A stretch of DNA of 64,000 nucleotides, taken from contig NZ_CP014616.1 of NCBI RefSeq assembly GCF_001590685.1, positions 2,975,001-3,039,000 of the forward strand, in the 5' to 3' direction. The notes beneath the pieces were generated by a model. The model searched no databases. It was not told where the DNA came from and saw nothing but the letters and a program-made list of their open reading frames with translations. The stretch is from Sporosarcina psychrophila (GTDB taxonomy: Bacteria; Bacillota; Bacilli; Bacillales_A; Planococcaceae). Position 1 is the stretch's first letter. Each line of letters opens with the position of its first letter. Positions 43,450 to 52,489 of the stretch are shown here, piece by piece. The position numbers were made by a program, and so were the translations under genes.

Positions 43450-44451
43450 TTACTCAGACAAGAGTTTAATTGCTTCGTCTAATGATTTCTCGATTGCAAT
43501 CGGAGCATATGTAAACCACGGATCATCACCAATATAATAGACATCATTATTTTTTACAGCGTCAATACTTTTCCACAAAGAACTTTCTTCGATTTGAGAA
43601 AGCATACTATCCTTCTGCTGTGTTTCTTCCCCATACGTTAACATGATAATTTTGTCCCCTGCATAATCCGGCAACTTCTCCATTGATATATCTTCGTAAA
43701 CAAACTCTTCAAAATCAGGGTCTTTTGCCAGCTTTTCTTGAATGAACGAAGGCGGAGTTAATTGTAATGATCGATAAAGGACATGACCAATGTTTCGTGC
43801 GCCATAAAGTCTAAGTGTATCTTTCTCATATGTCATAAAAATCGATACGACTTGATCTTTACCTATTTTACCAGCAATTTTTTCTCTTCCTTCAGCAGCT
43901 TTATCATCTAATCTGGCAATCCACTCATCGGCTTCTTTCTCTTTACCCAAGACATTAGCTACCTCTTTAAATTGAGTGAAAACATCTCCATACATCCATG
44001 GAATGACAATCGTAGGCGCAATTTTACTTAGTTGCTCCACTTCTTCAGGATCTGCTGAAATAATTAAGTCCGGTGCCATTTCCAGCACTTTCTCGATGCT
44101 GAATGGACTTCCAAGGTCTTCTACCCCAGCTTGTAATTCGCCTAAATAGTTATTGTCCAATACATGTGTTGGTGCGCCAATCGGCTTCACACCAAGCGCA
44201 AGCATCGCATCTAAATATTGAGTCGTCACAACACGCTGTGGATTGACGGGGATCTCTACTTCTCTTCCGGTTACATCCTTATAGATTCTTGTAGATGTAT
44301 TCATTTCTTTGCTTTCACTTGATTTTGCTTCTTTTTCAGATTGTTTTGTTTCAGAATCTGTTTTATTAGTTTCTTGTTCGCTACATCCCCCCAGCGCTAA
44401 GGATAGAAGCGTTATTATAAATAATGTGTGAAATAATAGTTTTGGTTTCAT
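43450..44451 (-). CDS. Iron-siderophore ABC transporter substrate-binding lipoprotein (1 of 5)
   Basis: This 333-residue protein has a lipoprotein signal (lipobox LALGGC near residue 23), a Glu/Lys/Ser linker and the FecB/FhuD-type binding fold: VTGREVEIPVNPQRVV, EMAPDLIISADPEEVEQLSKIAPTIVIPW and the C-terminal VKNNDVYYIG with WFTYAPIAIEKSL. It captures a ferric siderophore outside the membrane. No permease adjoins, so it must use permeases encoded elsewhere, possibly those at 54.7-57.6 kb. It lies 86 bp after the ferredoxin-NADP reductase-like gene and probably shares that gene's Fur-controlled promoter. AGGAG precedes the ATG. Confidence 0.88.
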   Translation of the reverse strand: MKPKLLFHTLFIITLLSLALGGCSEQETNKTDSETKQSEKEAKSSESKEMNTSTRIYKDVTGREVEIPVNPQRVVTTQYLDAMLALGVKPIGAPTHVLDNNYLGELQAGVEDLGSPFSIEKVLEMAPDLIISADPEEVEQLSKIAPTIVIPWMYGDVFTQFKEVANVLGKEKEADEWIARLDDKAAEGREKIAGKIGKDQVVSIFMTYEKDTLRLYGARNIGHVLYRSLQLTPPSFIQEKLAKDPDFEEFVYEDISMEKLPDYAGDKIIMLTYGEETQQKDSMLSQIEESSLWKSIDAVKNNDVYYIGDDPWFTYAPIAIEKSLDEAIKLLSE

Positions 44452-44537
44452 CTTTTGTTACTCCTTTTTCCTCTGCAATTCAACGCTTCTCGATACTAAG
44501 TTAGAAAGACACGCTGGTATGCCACTATTAAAATAAG

Positions 44538-45599
44538 TTAGTTTTTCACTGCATACAAATGTTTGACCAATTCACGATTTTTCTCTTTAAAGATGTCATT
44601 ATGTGAAGAGACCATTCCGTGCCCATAAGCATCTGGCGCGATATATTGTTTCGCTTTATTCACAGCATTAGCCGCGTCCTGAAACGCCCCTGCTATTAAA
44701 TGAAGCTTCCCTTCATGATTCAAAATATCTCCTGCTGCAAAGAGCCCTGGTACAGATGTTTCACTCATGGGACTGCCTGCAACACTGTATTCATTCGCCA
44801 TTTCTATATCTAACCCACTATTCGAAGTCAATTCTTTATCACGATCATAGCCATGATTAATAATCACTTCATCAACAGACAGCTGAATCAGATCTCCATC
44901 TTCTCCGTTAACTAACTCCACCTTCTCAATCGTTTCGTGGTCACTTGCTGCAATGAGTTTTTGGATTGATGTATTCAATAAGCACTCGACAGAACTATTG
45001 AATAGCTTCGATACTTCTGCCTCATGCCCTTTCAACATATCTTTCCGGTAAGTTAAATAGACTTTTTCCGCAATCGGTTCCAACTCATTCGCCCAGTCAA
45101 CAGCGGCATTACCGCCTCCGGAAATCAATACGGTTTTCCCTTTAAAACGTGCAAGAGATTTCACTGTATAATGCAAATTTGCAACTTCAAAACGTTCTGC
45201 GCCTTCAATTTCTAATTTTGTTGGTTTCAAGATTCCCCCACCAACAGCTAAAATGACTGTTTTGGACAAATGCTTTTGGTTTGTAGATGTCTGAATAACA
45301 AAATTTCCATCCTCATTTTTGTTAATCGAAGTTACTTTTTCCCCTAATACAAGCTCGGGCTCAAAAGTTAATCCTTGCTGAATTACTTGTTCAATCAGTC
45401 GTTCTCCTGTAACCGGTGTGAGTCCGCCAATATCCCAAATCATTTTCTCCGGATAGACATGCACTTTTCCGCCCAAATAAGGTTGGAACTCAATGATCTT
45501 AGTTTTCATTTCCCTTAAACCACTATAAAAAGCGGAAAAAAGTCCCGCTGGGCCACCACCAATAATTGTTACATCATATAACTGTTCTGAATTCATCAT
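44538..45599 (-). CDS. Ferredoxin-NADP+ reductase-like flavoprotein, possible ferric-siderophore reductase
   Basis: This 353-residue protein is a thioredoxin-reductase-like FNR (YumC/YcgT/IruO group). It has the FAD fold VTIIGGGPAGLFSAFYSGL, the NADPH fold KTVLISGGGNAAVDWANEL, the FAD-closing GLFAAGDILNHEGKLHLIAGAFQDAANA and no CxxC redox pair, which separates it from thioredoxin reductase. In staphylococci IruO of this group reduces ferric siderophores. A Fur box 172 bp upstream and the siderophore-binding lipoprotein downstream make that role likely here; plain ferredoxin or flavodoxin reduction is the alternative. AAAGGAGC precedes the ATG. Confidence 0.87.
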   Translation of the reverse strand: MMNSEQLYDVTIIGGGPAGLFSAFYSGLREMKTKIIEFQPYLGGKVHVYPEKMIWDIGGLTPVTGERLIEQVIQQGLTFEPELVLGEKVTSINKNEDGNFVIQTSTNQKHLSKTVILAVGGGILKPTKLEIEGAERFEVANLHYTVKSLARFKGKTVLISGGGNAAVDWANELEPIAEKVYLTYRKDMLKGHEAEVSKLFNSSVECLLNTSIQKLIAASDHETIEKVELVNGEDGDLIQLSVDEVIINHGYDRDKELTSNSGLDIEMANEYSVAGSPMSETSVPGLFAAGDILNHEGKLHLIAGAFQDAANAVNKAKQYIAPDAYGHGMVSSHNDIFKEKNRELVKHLYAVKN

Positions 45600-45770
45600 C
45601 CATGCTCCTTTTTCATTTAGTCATTATGCAGCGCGAGAAAGCCAAACTAGTACCCAAAATACAATCTGTCGCCACGATATCTATTATCAATTTTCTTTAT
45701 AGGCGAAATACCTTCTCTACGCCTAGCTAAACGTAAAAATTTACCTGAAATGATCTTTCCTCATCTTTTT

Positions 45771-45802
45771 GATAATGATAATGATAATGATAATCATTCT
45801 CA
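45771..45802. promoter_or_regulatory. Extended Fur box upstream of the reductase
   Basis: Four GATAAT repeats run into TCATTCTCA. The 19-mer GATAATGATAATCATTCTC (45783-45801) matches the Bacillus consensus at 17 of 19 positions, and the tandem array would allow overlapping Fur dimers. Confidence 0.85.
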
Positions 45803-45903
45803 CTATTTAATAGTATAAATCATTGTGGAATCGTTTTCAATACTTAACTAACAATCACAACGATATTGTTAAAATACGCTCACGTAGCACTACCATGAAA
45901 AAA

Positions 45904-46875
45904 TTACTTCGTTGGATTTTCAATCAGCATGTCTAAAAACAAGTCTATTTGCTCATAAATCGCAATCGGATCGTATCGGTAATATGTATCAAAGTCGTTA
46001 TAAAACACTCGATTATTCTTCATCGCATCCAATCCTTGCCAAACAGACGAATCCTTCAAGTTCTTTAAAGCCTCTCCTTTTTTCTCAGGATCGTAGGTTG
46101 TCAAAAACATATAGTCTGCGGCGTACTCTGGTAATACTTCCATTGACAGCTGGAGTGTTTGTTCTTCATTGTTGTTTTCATGTGGCATGTTAAGTTCCAA
46201 CGCATTATACAGTGCTTGCCCCCCGCGTCCTGCATTGTCTCCAAAGATCCAAAGATCACCTTTGTCCGTTAATTCATAAATACCGAATGTTGCATCTGCA
46301 TCAATAACGGCTGATAGCTTTTCCCTTCCTTCTTTTGCTTTCTGGTCAAATTTGCTTATGAATTTATCCGCTTCCTCATGATTTCCGGTAATATCTGCAA
46401 ACAATTCGATCGTTTCTTGAATATTTGTTGCCGTTCCATATGGAATATGAATTGTTGGTGCAATTTTCGAAAGTTGCTCGTAATTTTCATCATACATAAC
46501 AACAATTAAATCAGGTTTTAGTTCTAATACCTTTTCAATATTCACTGGCGTTCCAATCTCGACGGCATCTTTTAATAAATCCTTAATAAATGGATTGTCA
46601 AAAGCTGTTGGCTCAACACCTACGACATTTGCGTCAACAGAAAGCAACTCTCCTCCGTAATAATCTGTAACAATTCGCAATGGCTTTGTTGGGATTTCAA
46701 CGGTACCTCTTTCGGTCTCGAACGACCGAGTTTCTGCGGTTTGTTGCTCTATTTCTGCTTTTTCTGTCTCATTCTCTGTTTCTGAAGGTTTTGTCGTTGA
46801 TTTATTACACGCAATTAGTATTGAAGCCAGCAAGAATAGCATTGCAGTCATGATCATTAATTTGTTTTTCTTCAC
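45904..46875 (-). CDS. Iron-siderophore ABC transporter substrate-binding lipoprotein (2 of 5)
   Basis: This 323-residue lipoprotein (lipobox LIAC near residue 23) has the FecB/FeuA fold: RGTVEIPTKPLRIVTDYYGGELL, LELKPDLIVVMYDENYEQLSKIAPTIHIPYG, and the paired-glycine WIFGDNAGRGGQALYNAL seen in FeuA/YfiY types. The C-terminal VFYNDFDTYYRYDPIAIYEQID block is the usual last helix region. It binds a catecholate or hydroxamate siderophore at the outer membrane face; which one is unknown. A Fur box lies 56 bp before its start and it is transcribed alone. Confidence 0.88.
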   Translation of the reverse strand: MKKNKLMIMTAMLFLLASILIACNKSTTKPSETENETEKAEIEQQTAETRSFETERGTVEIPTKPLRIVTDYYGGELLSVDANVVGVEPTAFDNPFIKDLLKDAVEIGTPVNIEKVLELKPDLIVVMYDENYEQLSKIAPTIHIPYGTATNIQETIELFADITGNHEEADKFISKFDQKAKEGREKLSAVIDADATFGIYELTDKGDLWIFGDNAGRGGQALYNALELNMPHENNNEEQTLQLSMEVLPEYAADYMFLTTYDPEKKGEALKNLKDSSVWQGLDAMKNNRVFYNDFDTYYRYDPIAIYEQIDLFLDMLIENPTK

Positions 46876-46930
46876 AATCGGTTAACCCCTTTTCTAAATA
46901 ACTTTTTTACTCAAGTTAATCAACACAAGT

Positions 46931-46949
46931 GAGAATGAGAATCATTTTC
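46931..46949. promoter_or_regulatory. Fur box upstream of binding protein 2
   Basis: GAGAATGAGAATCATTTTC is a near-palindromic 19-mer of Fur type, 56 bp upstream of the ATG at 46875. Confidence 0.8.
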
Positions 46950-46993
46950 ACTAACTAAGTGTATACGACAAAATCGAAAAATACAATAACTTA

Positions 46994-47239
46994 TTTTCAC
47001 GTCTGTTGATTAACCATTTATTCGCATAAAATACTAGGGAGTAGGGCTTGATGACCTTCATTTTCACTGCACTATTTTCGGCCCGCTTTCGACTAACTAT
47101 TCGTGACAGATTTACTGAGGGGTCCTACTATGGCTAGAAGTCATTCAATCCGAAGCAATCGAAAAATGCAACTATACAAGTAGCGCCTAGTAGGAGATTA
47201 TGTTATTCACTGGTTACTTTTAGTTAATAAACAGATGTG
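46994..47239. repeat. Family 2 repeat, copy alpha (fullest copy, about 245 bp)
   Basis: The ends TCACGTCTGTTGATTAAC (from 46997) and GTTAATAAACAGATGTGA (to 47239) are inverted with two mismatches. Position 47045-47107 matches copy delta. A tiny frame from ATG 47129 (MARSHSIRSNRKMQLYK) follows GGGG and ends before the conserved core GCGCCTAG. Copies beta, gamma and epsilon share the core and tail. Confidence 0.65.
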
Positions 47240-47344
47240 ACTTATTTTATTAATCCTAAATAGACATCCATCAAATTCGATGTTAAAAAATAAAGAAGCC
47301 CTTATAAAGCCAACCTACTTTGAGTAATCAAATAATATCGCAAA

Positions 47345-47386
47345 GAAAAGATGCTCCTTAAGCCATACAACAGGCTGTGGAGCACC
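47345..47386 (-). terminator. Terminator of binding protein 3 gene
   Basis: TGCTCC (47352-47357) with inner AGCC pairs with GGAGCA (47379-47384) with inner GGCT; on the minus strand TCTTTTCTTT follows, right after the stop codon at 47392. Confidence 0.7.
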
Positions 47387-47391
47387 TTTTT

Positions 47392-48390
47392 CTATTTTTC
47401 TAAACTAGTGAGCCAAGTTACAAGCTCTTCTGTCTGAGCAAGGACAGCAATCGGATCATAATACCATGAACGTTCCTCTGGCCATACATAGAGGTGACCA
47501 TTCTTGACCGCTGGCAGGCTGCCCCAAACAGGATCTGCTTCAAAATCGGCAACTGTTCGACTGTTGGAAGTCAAAATGATATAATCACCTGCGTAACTTT
47601 CTAACATTTCCGCCGAGAGTTCGGCCCATTGCTTCTCCATAATTTCATCGGCAATAACGCTAGGTGGTTTGCGTCCTAGTGCTTGGTAGACTGGCTGTCC
47701 GCCACGGCCGAAATTATCACCGTATACATATGTTGATTTGTCAATGTCCTCCATAATCGAGAAACTTGCATCTTTGCCGATAGCTGCATCAACCTTAGCT
47801 TTAGCGTCTGCAATTTGCTGGTCATAATTATTTAGCCAAACTTCTGCTTCCTTTTCTTTACCAAGTAGTTGACCGAAAAAGGTCAGTTCCTCGTGAGCAT
47901 TTTTCAAATCACCATATGGAATAACGATTGTTGGAGCGATTTTGCTTAAAATCTCATAGCTCTCTCCATTTCCAGTAATGATAAGATCCGGGTTAAGGGC
48001 GAGAATACTTTCAGCAGACGGACTTCCGTAAACTCCAGTATCAGAAACACCCAAAAGTTCATTTTCAAAATAATAGTTATTAATTGTCAGTTCCGGTGCT
48101 CCCACTGGTATAACATCTAAGGCAATCAGACTGCCAAGGTATTCCTCTGCTACAATACGTTGCGGTTTGATAGGAATTTCAATCTCTCCATTTACTGTAG
48201 CAATAGTTTTCGTAGTGCTGTTCGTGTTAGCTCCTGAATTTTGGTCCGATTCCACTTTATCGGTCGCTCCGCTATTTGAAGCTTTCTCTGTCGCTCCGCA
48301 AGCGGAAAGGACTATCAAGATTAGAAATAATACTAACGGAACAATTAGCCTCAGCCTCTGCCCCCAATGATGGTTTTCTTGTGTATACAA
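47392..48390 (-). CDS. Iron-siderophore ABC transporter substrate-binding lipoprotein (3 of 5), next to Btr-like regulator
   Basis: This 332-residue lipoprotein has a long hydrophobic signal (LRLIVPLVLFLILIVLSAC) and the FeuA-type fold: ATVNGEIEIPIKPQRIVAEE, LALNPDLIITGNGESYEILSKIAPTIVIPYG and YVYGDNFGRGGQPVYQALG. FeuA binds ferri-bacillibactin; the adjacent AraC regulator fused to a similar domain (Btr type) makes the same class of catecholate ligand likely. The start is TTG 48390 behind AAGGGGG. A near-perfect Fur box lies 20 bp upstream. No permease genes follow, unlike the feuABC operon. Confidence 0.88.
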   Translation of the reverse strand: MYTQENHHWGQRLRLIVPLVLFLILIVLSACGATEKASNSGATDKVESDQNSGANTNSTTKTIATVNGEIEIPIKPQRIVAEEYLGSLIALDVIPVGAPELTINNYYFENELLGVSDTGVYGSPSAESILALNPDLIITGNGESYEILSKIAPTIVIPYGDLKNAHEELTFFGQLLGKEKEAEVWLNNYDQQIADAKAKVDAAIGKDASFSIMEDIDKSTYVYGDNFGRGGQPVYQALGRKPPSVIADEIMEKQWAELSAEMLESYAGDYIILTSNSRTVADFEADPVWGSLPAVKNGHLYVWPEERSWYYDPIAVLAQTEELVTWLTSLEK

Positions 48391-48409
48391 CTTTAAATCC
48401 CCCTTAATT

Positions 48410-48428
48410 AATAATGATAATCATTATC
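48410..48428. promoter_or_regulatory. Fur box upstream of binding protein 3
   Basis: AATAATGATAATCATTATC differs from a perfect inverted GATAAT-type Fur box at only the outer base and the centre. It lies 20 bp before the TTG start. Confidence 0.88.
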
Positions 48429-48488
48429 ACTTATAATATTAAGGGGTCTGGACAGAATTGTCTATGCACTAAAATGATCTAATCCCCT

Positions 48489-50087
48489 TCATTTTTGTGA
48501 TATTAGCACCCTCATAAGCTCATGCAACTGAGCTTGGGAGGACAGCGGGTCATAGCCATAAAACAAATCTGGCTGTTCAATTAAGTACATCCGATTTTGT
48601 TTGATTGCCTCCATCTTCAGCCAAGACTCTGACTGAAATAAGCGCTTCATTCGTTTCTTTGTCTCTGGATTTGAAGGTATCCCAGTAATAAAGATATGGT
48701 CAGCTGGGTGGTCTGCAATAGCTTCAATCTCTTCCTCTACAAACCCCCGTTGTTCAATACCATGCTTAAGCAAAGAGCCTGGAGGACGAAAGCCGATATC
48801 TTCATACAAGATTTGGCTTCCTCTTCCATGGCTACTATGAATGCTGTAAGCAGAACTTGTACCGATTTCCCACAATACTGCCGTTCCCCGTTTTCCAAGC
48901 TGCTGGTCCAGTTTCTGATTAAAGGCCCATATTTGTTCATCGTAATGTGCGAGCCATTCCTCTACCTGCTGTTGTCTTTCTACAACGTCAGCAATGTGGC
49001 GAAATTGCTCTCTCCAGCTCATGTCCATAAAAGGAAGGCCAAGCACGGGAGCCAGCGGTAGAAGTTCTTTGCTCCCCTTCACAGTATAATAATCAATGAT
49101 TAAATCAGGCCGAGTGGAAGCAATGGTGTTATAAAAAGAGGATGTACTTATTCCAAATTCATAGAGTTTTTGCAAGGGATTCACTGGATTTATACTTTCC
49201 ATCCAGGAGGAATATACGCCTAGCTCTGGCGTGATACCTAATGCCAGTAAGCATGCAGTATGGTTACTATTAAGAGCAACTACACGTTTTTTCTTTTGAT
49301 GATAGGCGGTAGGTGATAAACCGACCAATTGCTTAAATTTCCGACTTAAATAAGCACCTTCTTTATAGCCCACTTCCTGTGCCAATTTCTCTAGTTTTGG
49401 CATATCGTATAGCAGCCTATTCTGAGATGCACGAATCCGTAGCAAGGCAAGGTAATCACTGAAGGTTTGAGAAGTATGTCTGCGAAATGCACGCGAGAAA
49501 TGTTCAGGGCTTACTTGTGCGATTGTTGCCATTTGCTCACGCGTCACATCCTCATGAAAATGTGTGTCTACATAATGAAGAACTTGTTCCATCCACGCGT
49601 TATTTTTCTGTTGTTGTCCCTCTAGTTCATCATATAGCACCGCTAATAGCTCAACGAATAATTGTTGAAATTGAAACGGTTTACGTTCACTTAGTTGTTT
49701 CGAAGCCCTTTCTAGCTCGGCCGTCAGACTTAATATGTTCAAAGAACAGTTCCGAAGAGGTTCAGGATGCTTTAATACATTCGGTTGAATACCATCAGAC
49801 GTTAAGCAACGGTAGCTAATCAATGTCCCCTTAAAACTTGTATGCAATTGTGTAGACACCTTCAATTCATGGGAATTATGCCATAGCATTACACAACCAC
49901 GTGACAATTCGTATTGCTGTTCTTGAAGATCTAGTAAACCGCTTCCATTTATAATAACGAGAATACAAGGGAATCGTGTCATTTCTTCATCAATACAAGG
50001 TAAAGAACCTTCCCAGTTAGCTATGCTTACAGGGTAATAATATGTATGAGATAATGAGATATTATGCTTAGATAAATGATTAGCCAT
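48489..50087 (-). CDS. AraC-family regulator fused to a siderophore-binding domain (Btr-like)
   Basis: This 532-residue protein joins an N-terminal cupin-like AraC sensing region (about 1-160), an AraC helix-turn-helix pair (about 170-265: REQMATIAQVSPEHFSRAFR and LEKLAQEVGYKEGAYLSRKF) and a cytoplasmic FecB/FeuA-type binding domain (about 270-532: STRPDLIIDYYTVKG, HGRGSQILYEDIGFRPP). No signal peptide is present. In B. subtilis Btr has this layout and activates feuABC when it binds bacillibactin. Here it lies directly upstream of a FeuA-like gene and should activate uptake when its siderophore enters the cell. ATG 50087 follows GAGGGGA. Confidence 0.9.
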   Translation of the reverse strand: MANHLSKHNISLSHTYYYPVSIANWEGSLPCIDEEMTRFPCILVIINGSGLLDLQEQQYELSRGCVMLWHNSHELKVSTQLHTSFKGTLISYRCLTSDGIQPNVLKHPEPLRNCSLNILSLTAELERASKQLSERKPFQFQQLFVELLAVLYDELEGQQQKNNAWMEQVLHYVDTHFHEDVTREQMATIAQVSPEHFSRAFRRHTSQTFSDYLALLRIRASQNRLLYDMPKLEKLAQEVGYKEGAYLSRKFKQLVGLSPTAYHQKKKRVVALNSNHTACLLALGITPELGVYSSWMESINPVNPLQKLYEFGISTSSFYNTIASTRPDLIIDYYTVKGSKELLPLAPVLGLPFMDMSWREQFRHIADVVERQQQVEEWLAHYDEQIWAFNQKLDQQLGKRGTAVLWEIGTSSAYSIHSSHGRGSQILYEDIGFRPPGSLLKHGIEQRGFVEEEIEAIADHPADHIFITGIPSNPETKKRMKRLFQSESWLKMEAIKQNRMYLIEQPDLFYGYDPLSSQAQLHELMRVLISQK

Positions 50088-50184
50088 CACTACATCCCCT
50101 CTTAATCACTTAATTTCCAACTAGTAACAGTACAATTGACTATACCTAAGTATCTCAATTATATAGAAATCATTTCCTCACATA

Positions 50185-50366
50185 AAATCACACATGTGCT
50201 GATTAACCAACAAAAACAGTAAATAACTGAACCAACACTAGGTGCTTCGTGTACAGTATAATTGGATCGCTTTTGGATTAAACGACCTCTATACGATTAC
50301 CAAGATGTCTTGGTGTGTAGGAATGCAAGTTCATCACATCCCTACACATTTTTTTGATAATCGTAT
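50185..50366. repeat. Family 2 repeat, copy gamma (inverted), with three-helix fold
   Basis: On the minus strand CGTTTAATCCAAAAGCGATCC, ACTGTACACGAAGCACCTAG and the end GGTTAATCAGCACATGTG match copies alpha and beta. The upstream half contains ATACGATTA (50291-50299) with TAATCGTAT (50358-50366), CCAAG/CTTGG (50300-50313), and TGTGTAGG (50314-50321) with CCTACACA (50341-50348) followed by T7 on the plus strand. Confidence 0.5.
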
Positions 50367-50458
50367 GGTGTTTATTCATCCTTCGCGCTCCAAATGCATA
50401 CGTACACAAAGTGCTAACGTTTTTCCGGACGAGAGAATAGCTGGGCTTCTAATCTGTG

Positions 50459-50490
50459 TAAAAGCCGCCAAAGATACAATTTTGGCGGCT
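50459..50490 (-). terminator. Terminator downstream of the ABC exporter
   Basis: AGCCGCCAAA (50463-50472) pairs perfectly with TTTGGCGGCT (50481-50490); on the minus strand TTTTAC follows. Loop and stem base resemble the hairpin at 32107 (GATGCAAT versus GATACAAT). Confidence 0.65.
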
Positions 50491-50648
50491 GATGTCTTCT
50501 CCAGAGTCTTGTCTTTTTTATTTAAGAAAGAGTCTCTTTCTTATAGTCCATTGCATGATAAGATGCATACTCTTTTTTAAAAGTAAGTAAGGTACACACT
50601 GTAGAAAGTGCTAGAGTGTCATTTTCTTTCCATAGCTTGGGTTCTCTT

Positions 50649-52364
50649 TTACACACCAAATTGTGCTTCGTGTAGTCTATTATAAGCCCCTTTTAGATCG
50701 AGTAACTCTTGATGACTGCCTTGTTCTGTAATACCTTCCTCTGTCACAACAATTATCCGATCTGCATTTTTAATCGTTGCTAATCGATGTGCAATCACAA
50801 GTGTTGTACGCCCTTTAGATAATTCAGTTAAGGCCTGTTGAATTGCGACCTCAGTTTCAGTATCAAGTGCTGATGTAGCTTCATCCAAAATGAGGATAGA
50901 TGGATTTTTCAGGAACATTCGAGCTATAGATAGACGCTGTTTTTGTCCACCCGAAAGTTTAACACCACGCTCTCCTATCATCGTATCCATTCCTTCTGAT
51001 TGAGAAAGAATAATATCTTCCAACTGAGCTCTTTTCGCCGCTTCCCATATCTCTTCTTCTGAAGCATCTAGATCGCCATATGCGATATTCTCTCGAATCG
51101 ATCCGTCAAATAGAAATACATCTTGTTGAACAATTCCAATTTGGGCACGGAGAGAGGCAAGGGTCATTTTTCTAGTTTCAATTCCATCAATCAGTAAAGA
51201 ACCTTCCTTTATATCGTAAAAACGAGGTAATAGACTACAAATCGTCGTTTTTCCAGCACCTGATGGTCCAACAAGGGCTACTGTTTCTCCAGCACGAATC
51301 GTTAAATTAATATGCTCCAACACATTATCTTTACCTTCATACCCAAACGATACGTCCTGGAACTTTATATTTCCTTCCAAATGTCCGACATCCATTGCAT
51401 CCGGAGCATCTGCTACATCTGGCTCTGTATCTAGCATTTCAGTAAATCGCTTGAATCCAGCAATTCCTTTGGGATACATTTCAATAACACCATTGATTTG
51501 CTGAATCGGTCCTAAAAACACATTCGACAGTAGGATAAAGGCAAGGAACTCTCCGTACGTCATGTTTTTATTGATAACAAACCATGTTCCGCATAGTAGA
51601 ACAAACAATGTGACAATTTTCATGAGAATATAGCTAATCGATGAATTCCAAGCCATAACACGATAAGCGATTAACTTTGAATCACGAAAACGAACGTTGT
51701 TTTTATTGAATTGAGCAATTTCATGATCTTCATTGGAAAATGCTTGAACAACGCGCATTCCACTCACATTATTTTCTACACGTGCATTAAAATCTGCAAT
51801 ATCCGTAAAGAAGCGGCTAAATGCTACAGACATTTTCTTACTGAAGTACAAAGAAAGACTAATAATAAGTGGAACAATAATAAAAGTGAGTACAGCTAAT
51901 TCTGGGTTTATCGTGAACATAATTGCAAATGCACCAGTGAGTGTCATAAGTGCTATGAAGAAATCCTCCGGTCCATGATGCGCGATTTCACCAATATCCA
52001 TTAAATCGTTTGTCATTCTAGAAACTAAATGACCTGTTTTATTATTATCAAAAAATCTGAACGATAACTTCTGTACATGCGTAAAGAGATCTTTTCGCAT
52101 ATCCGATTCTATATTAATGCCCAGCTTATGGCCCCAGTAAGTGACAACATAATGGAGAGCTGCACTGATAATATAAATTCCAAGTAACGAGACACACCCC
52201 CATAGAATCCAGGTCCAGTTTGAGCTTGGTAATAAATCATCCACTACACGATGGACCGCTAGTGGAAAGGCTAACTCTAGTAATGCGGCAATGACTGCAC
52301 AGGAAAAGTCCAAAATGAAAAGTTTTTTATATGGTTTATAATAAGAGAAAAAACGTTTTAGCAA
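50649..52364 (-). CDS. ABC exporter half-transporter (MsbA/LmrA type)
   Basis: This 571-residue protein has six membrane helices (residues 1-300) and a nucleotide-binding domain with Walker A VGPSGAGKTT, Q-loop IVQQDVFLFDGSIRENI, signature LSGGQKQRLSIARM, Walker B SILILDEATSALD and the H-loop IAHRLATI. It acts as a dimer to export a lipid, drug or peptide. Its place 125 bp after a Fur-boxed binding-protein gene hints at siderophore export or a linked role, but no sequence feature proves this. The start is TTG 52364 with AAGGAAC upstream. It is the last gene before a terminator at 50459. Confidence 0.87.
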   Translation of the reverse strand: MLKRFFSYYKPYKKLFILDFSCAVIAALLELAFPLAVHRVVDDLLPSSNWTWILWGCVSLLGIYIISAALHYVVTYWGHKLGINIESDMRKDLFTHVQKLSFRFFDNNKTGHLVSRMTNDLMDIGEIAHHGPEDFFIALMTLTGAFAIMFTINPELAVLTFIIVPLIISLSLYFSKKMSVAFSRFFTDIADFNARVENNVSGMRVVQAFSNEDHEIAQFNKNNVRFRDSKLIAYRVMAWNSSISYILMKIVTLFVLLCGTWFVINKNMTYGEFLAFILLSNVFLGPIQQINGVIEMYPKGIAGFKRFTEMLDTEPDVADAPDAMDVGHLEGNIKFQDVSFGYEGKDNVLEHINLTIRAGETVALVGPSGAGKTTICSLLPRFYDIKEGSLLIDGIETRKMTLASLRAQIGIVQQDVFLFDGSIRENIAYGDLDASEEEIWEAAKRAQLEDIILSQSEGMDTMIGERGVKLSGGQKQRLSIARMFLKNPSILILDEATSALDTETEVAIQQALTELSKGRTTLVIAHRLATIKNADRIIVVTEEGITEQGSHQELLDLKGAYNRLHEAQFGV

Positions 52365-52489
52365 TAGGTATCACGTTCCTTACATTATTGTTTTTGTGTG
52401 GGGCCTTCATCAACTATTCACTTGGTGAAAATGTTAAGAGGCTAGGTCTGACATCAAGCCCCATACAGAACTAGCCTAGCCTTTATGAA

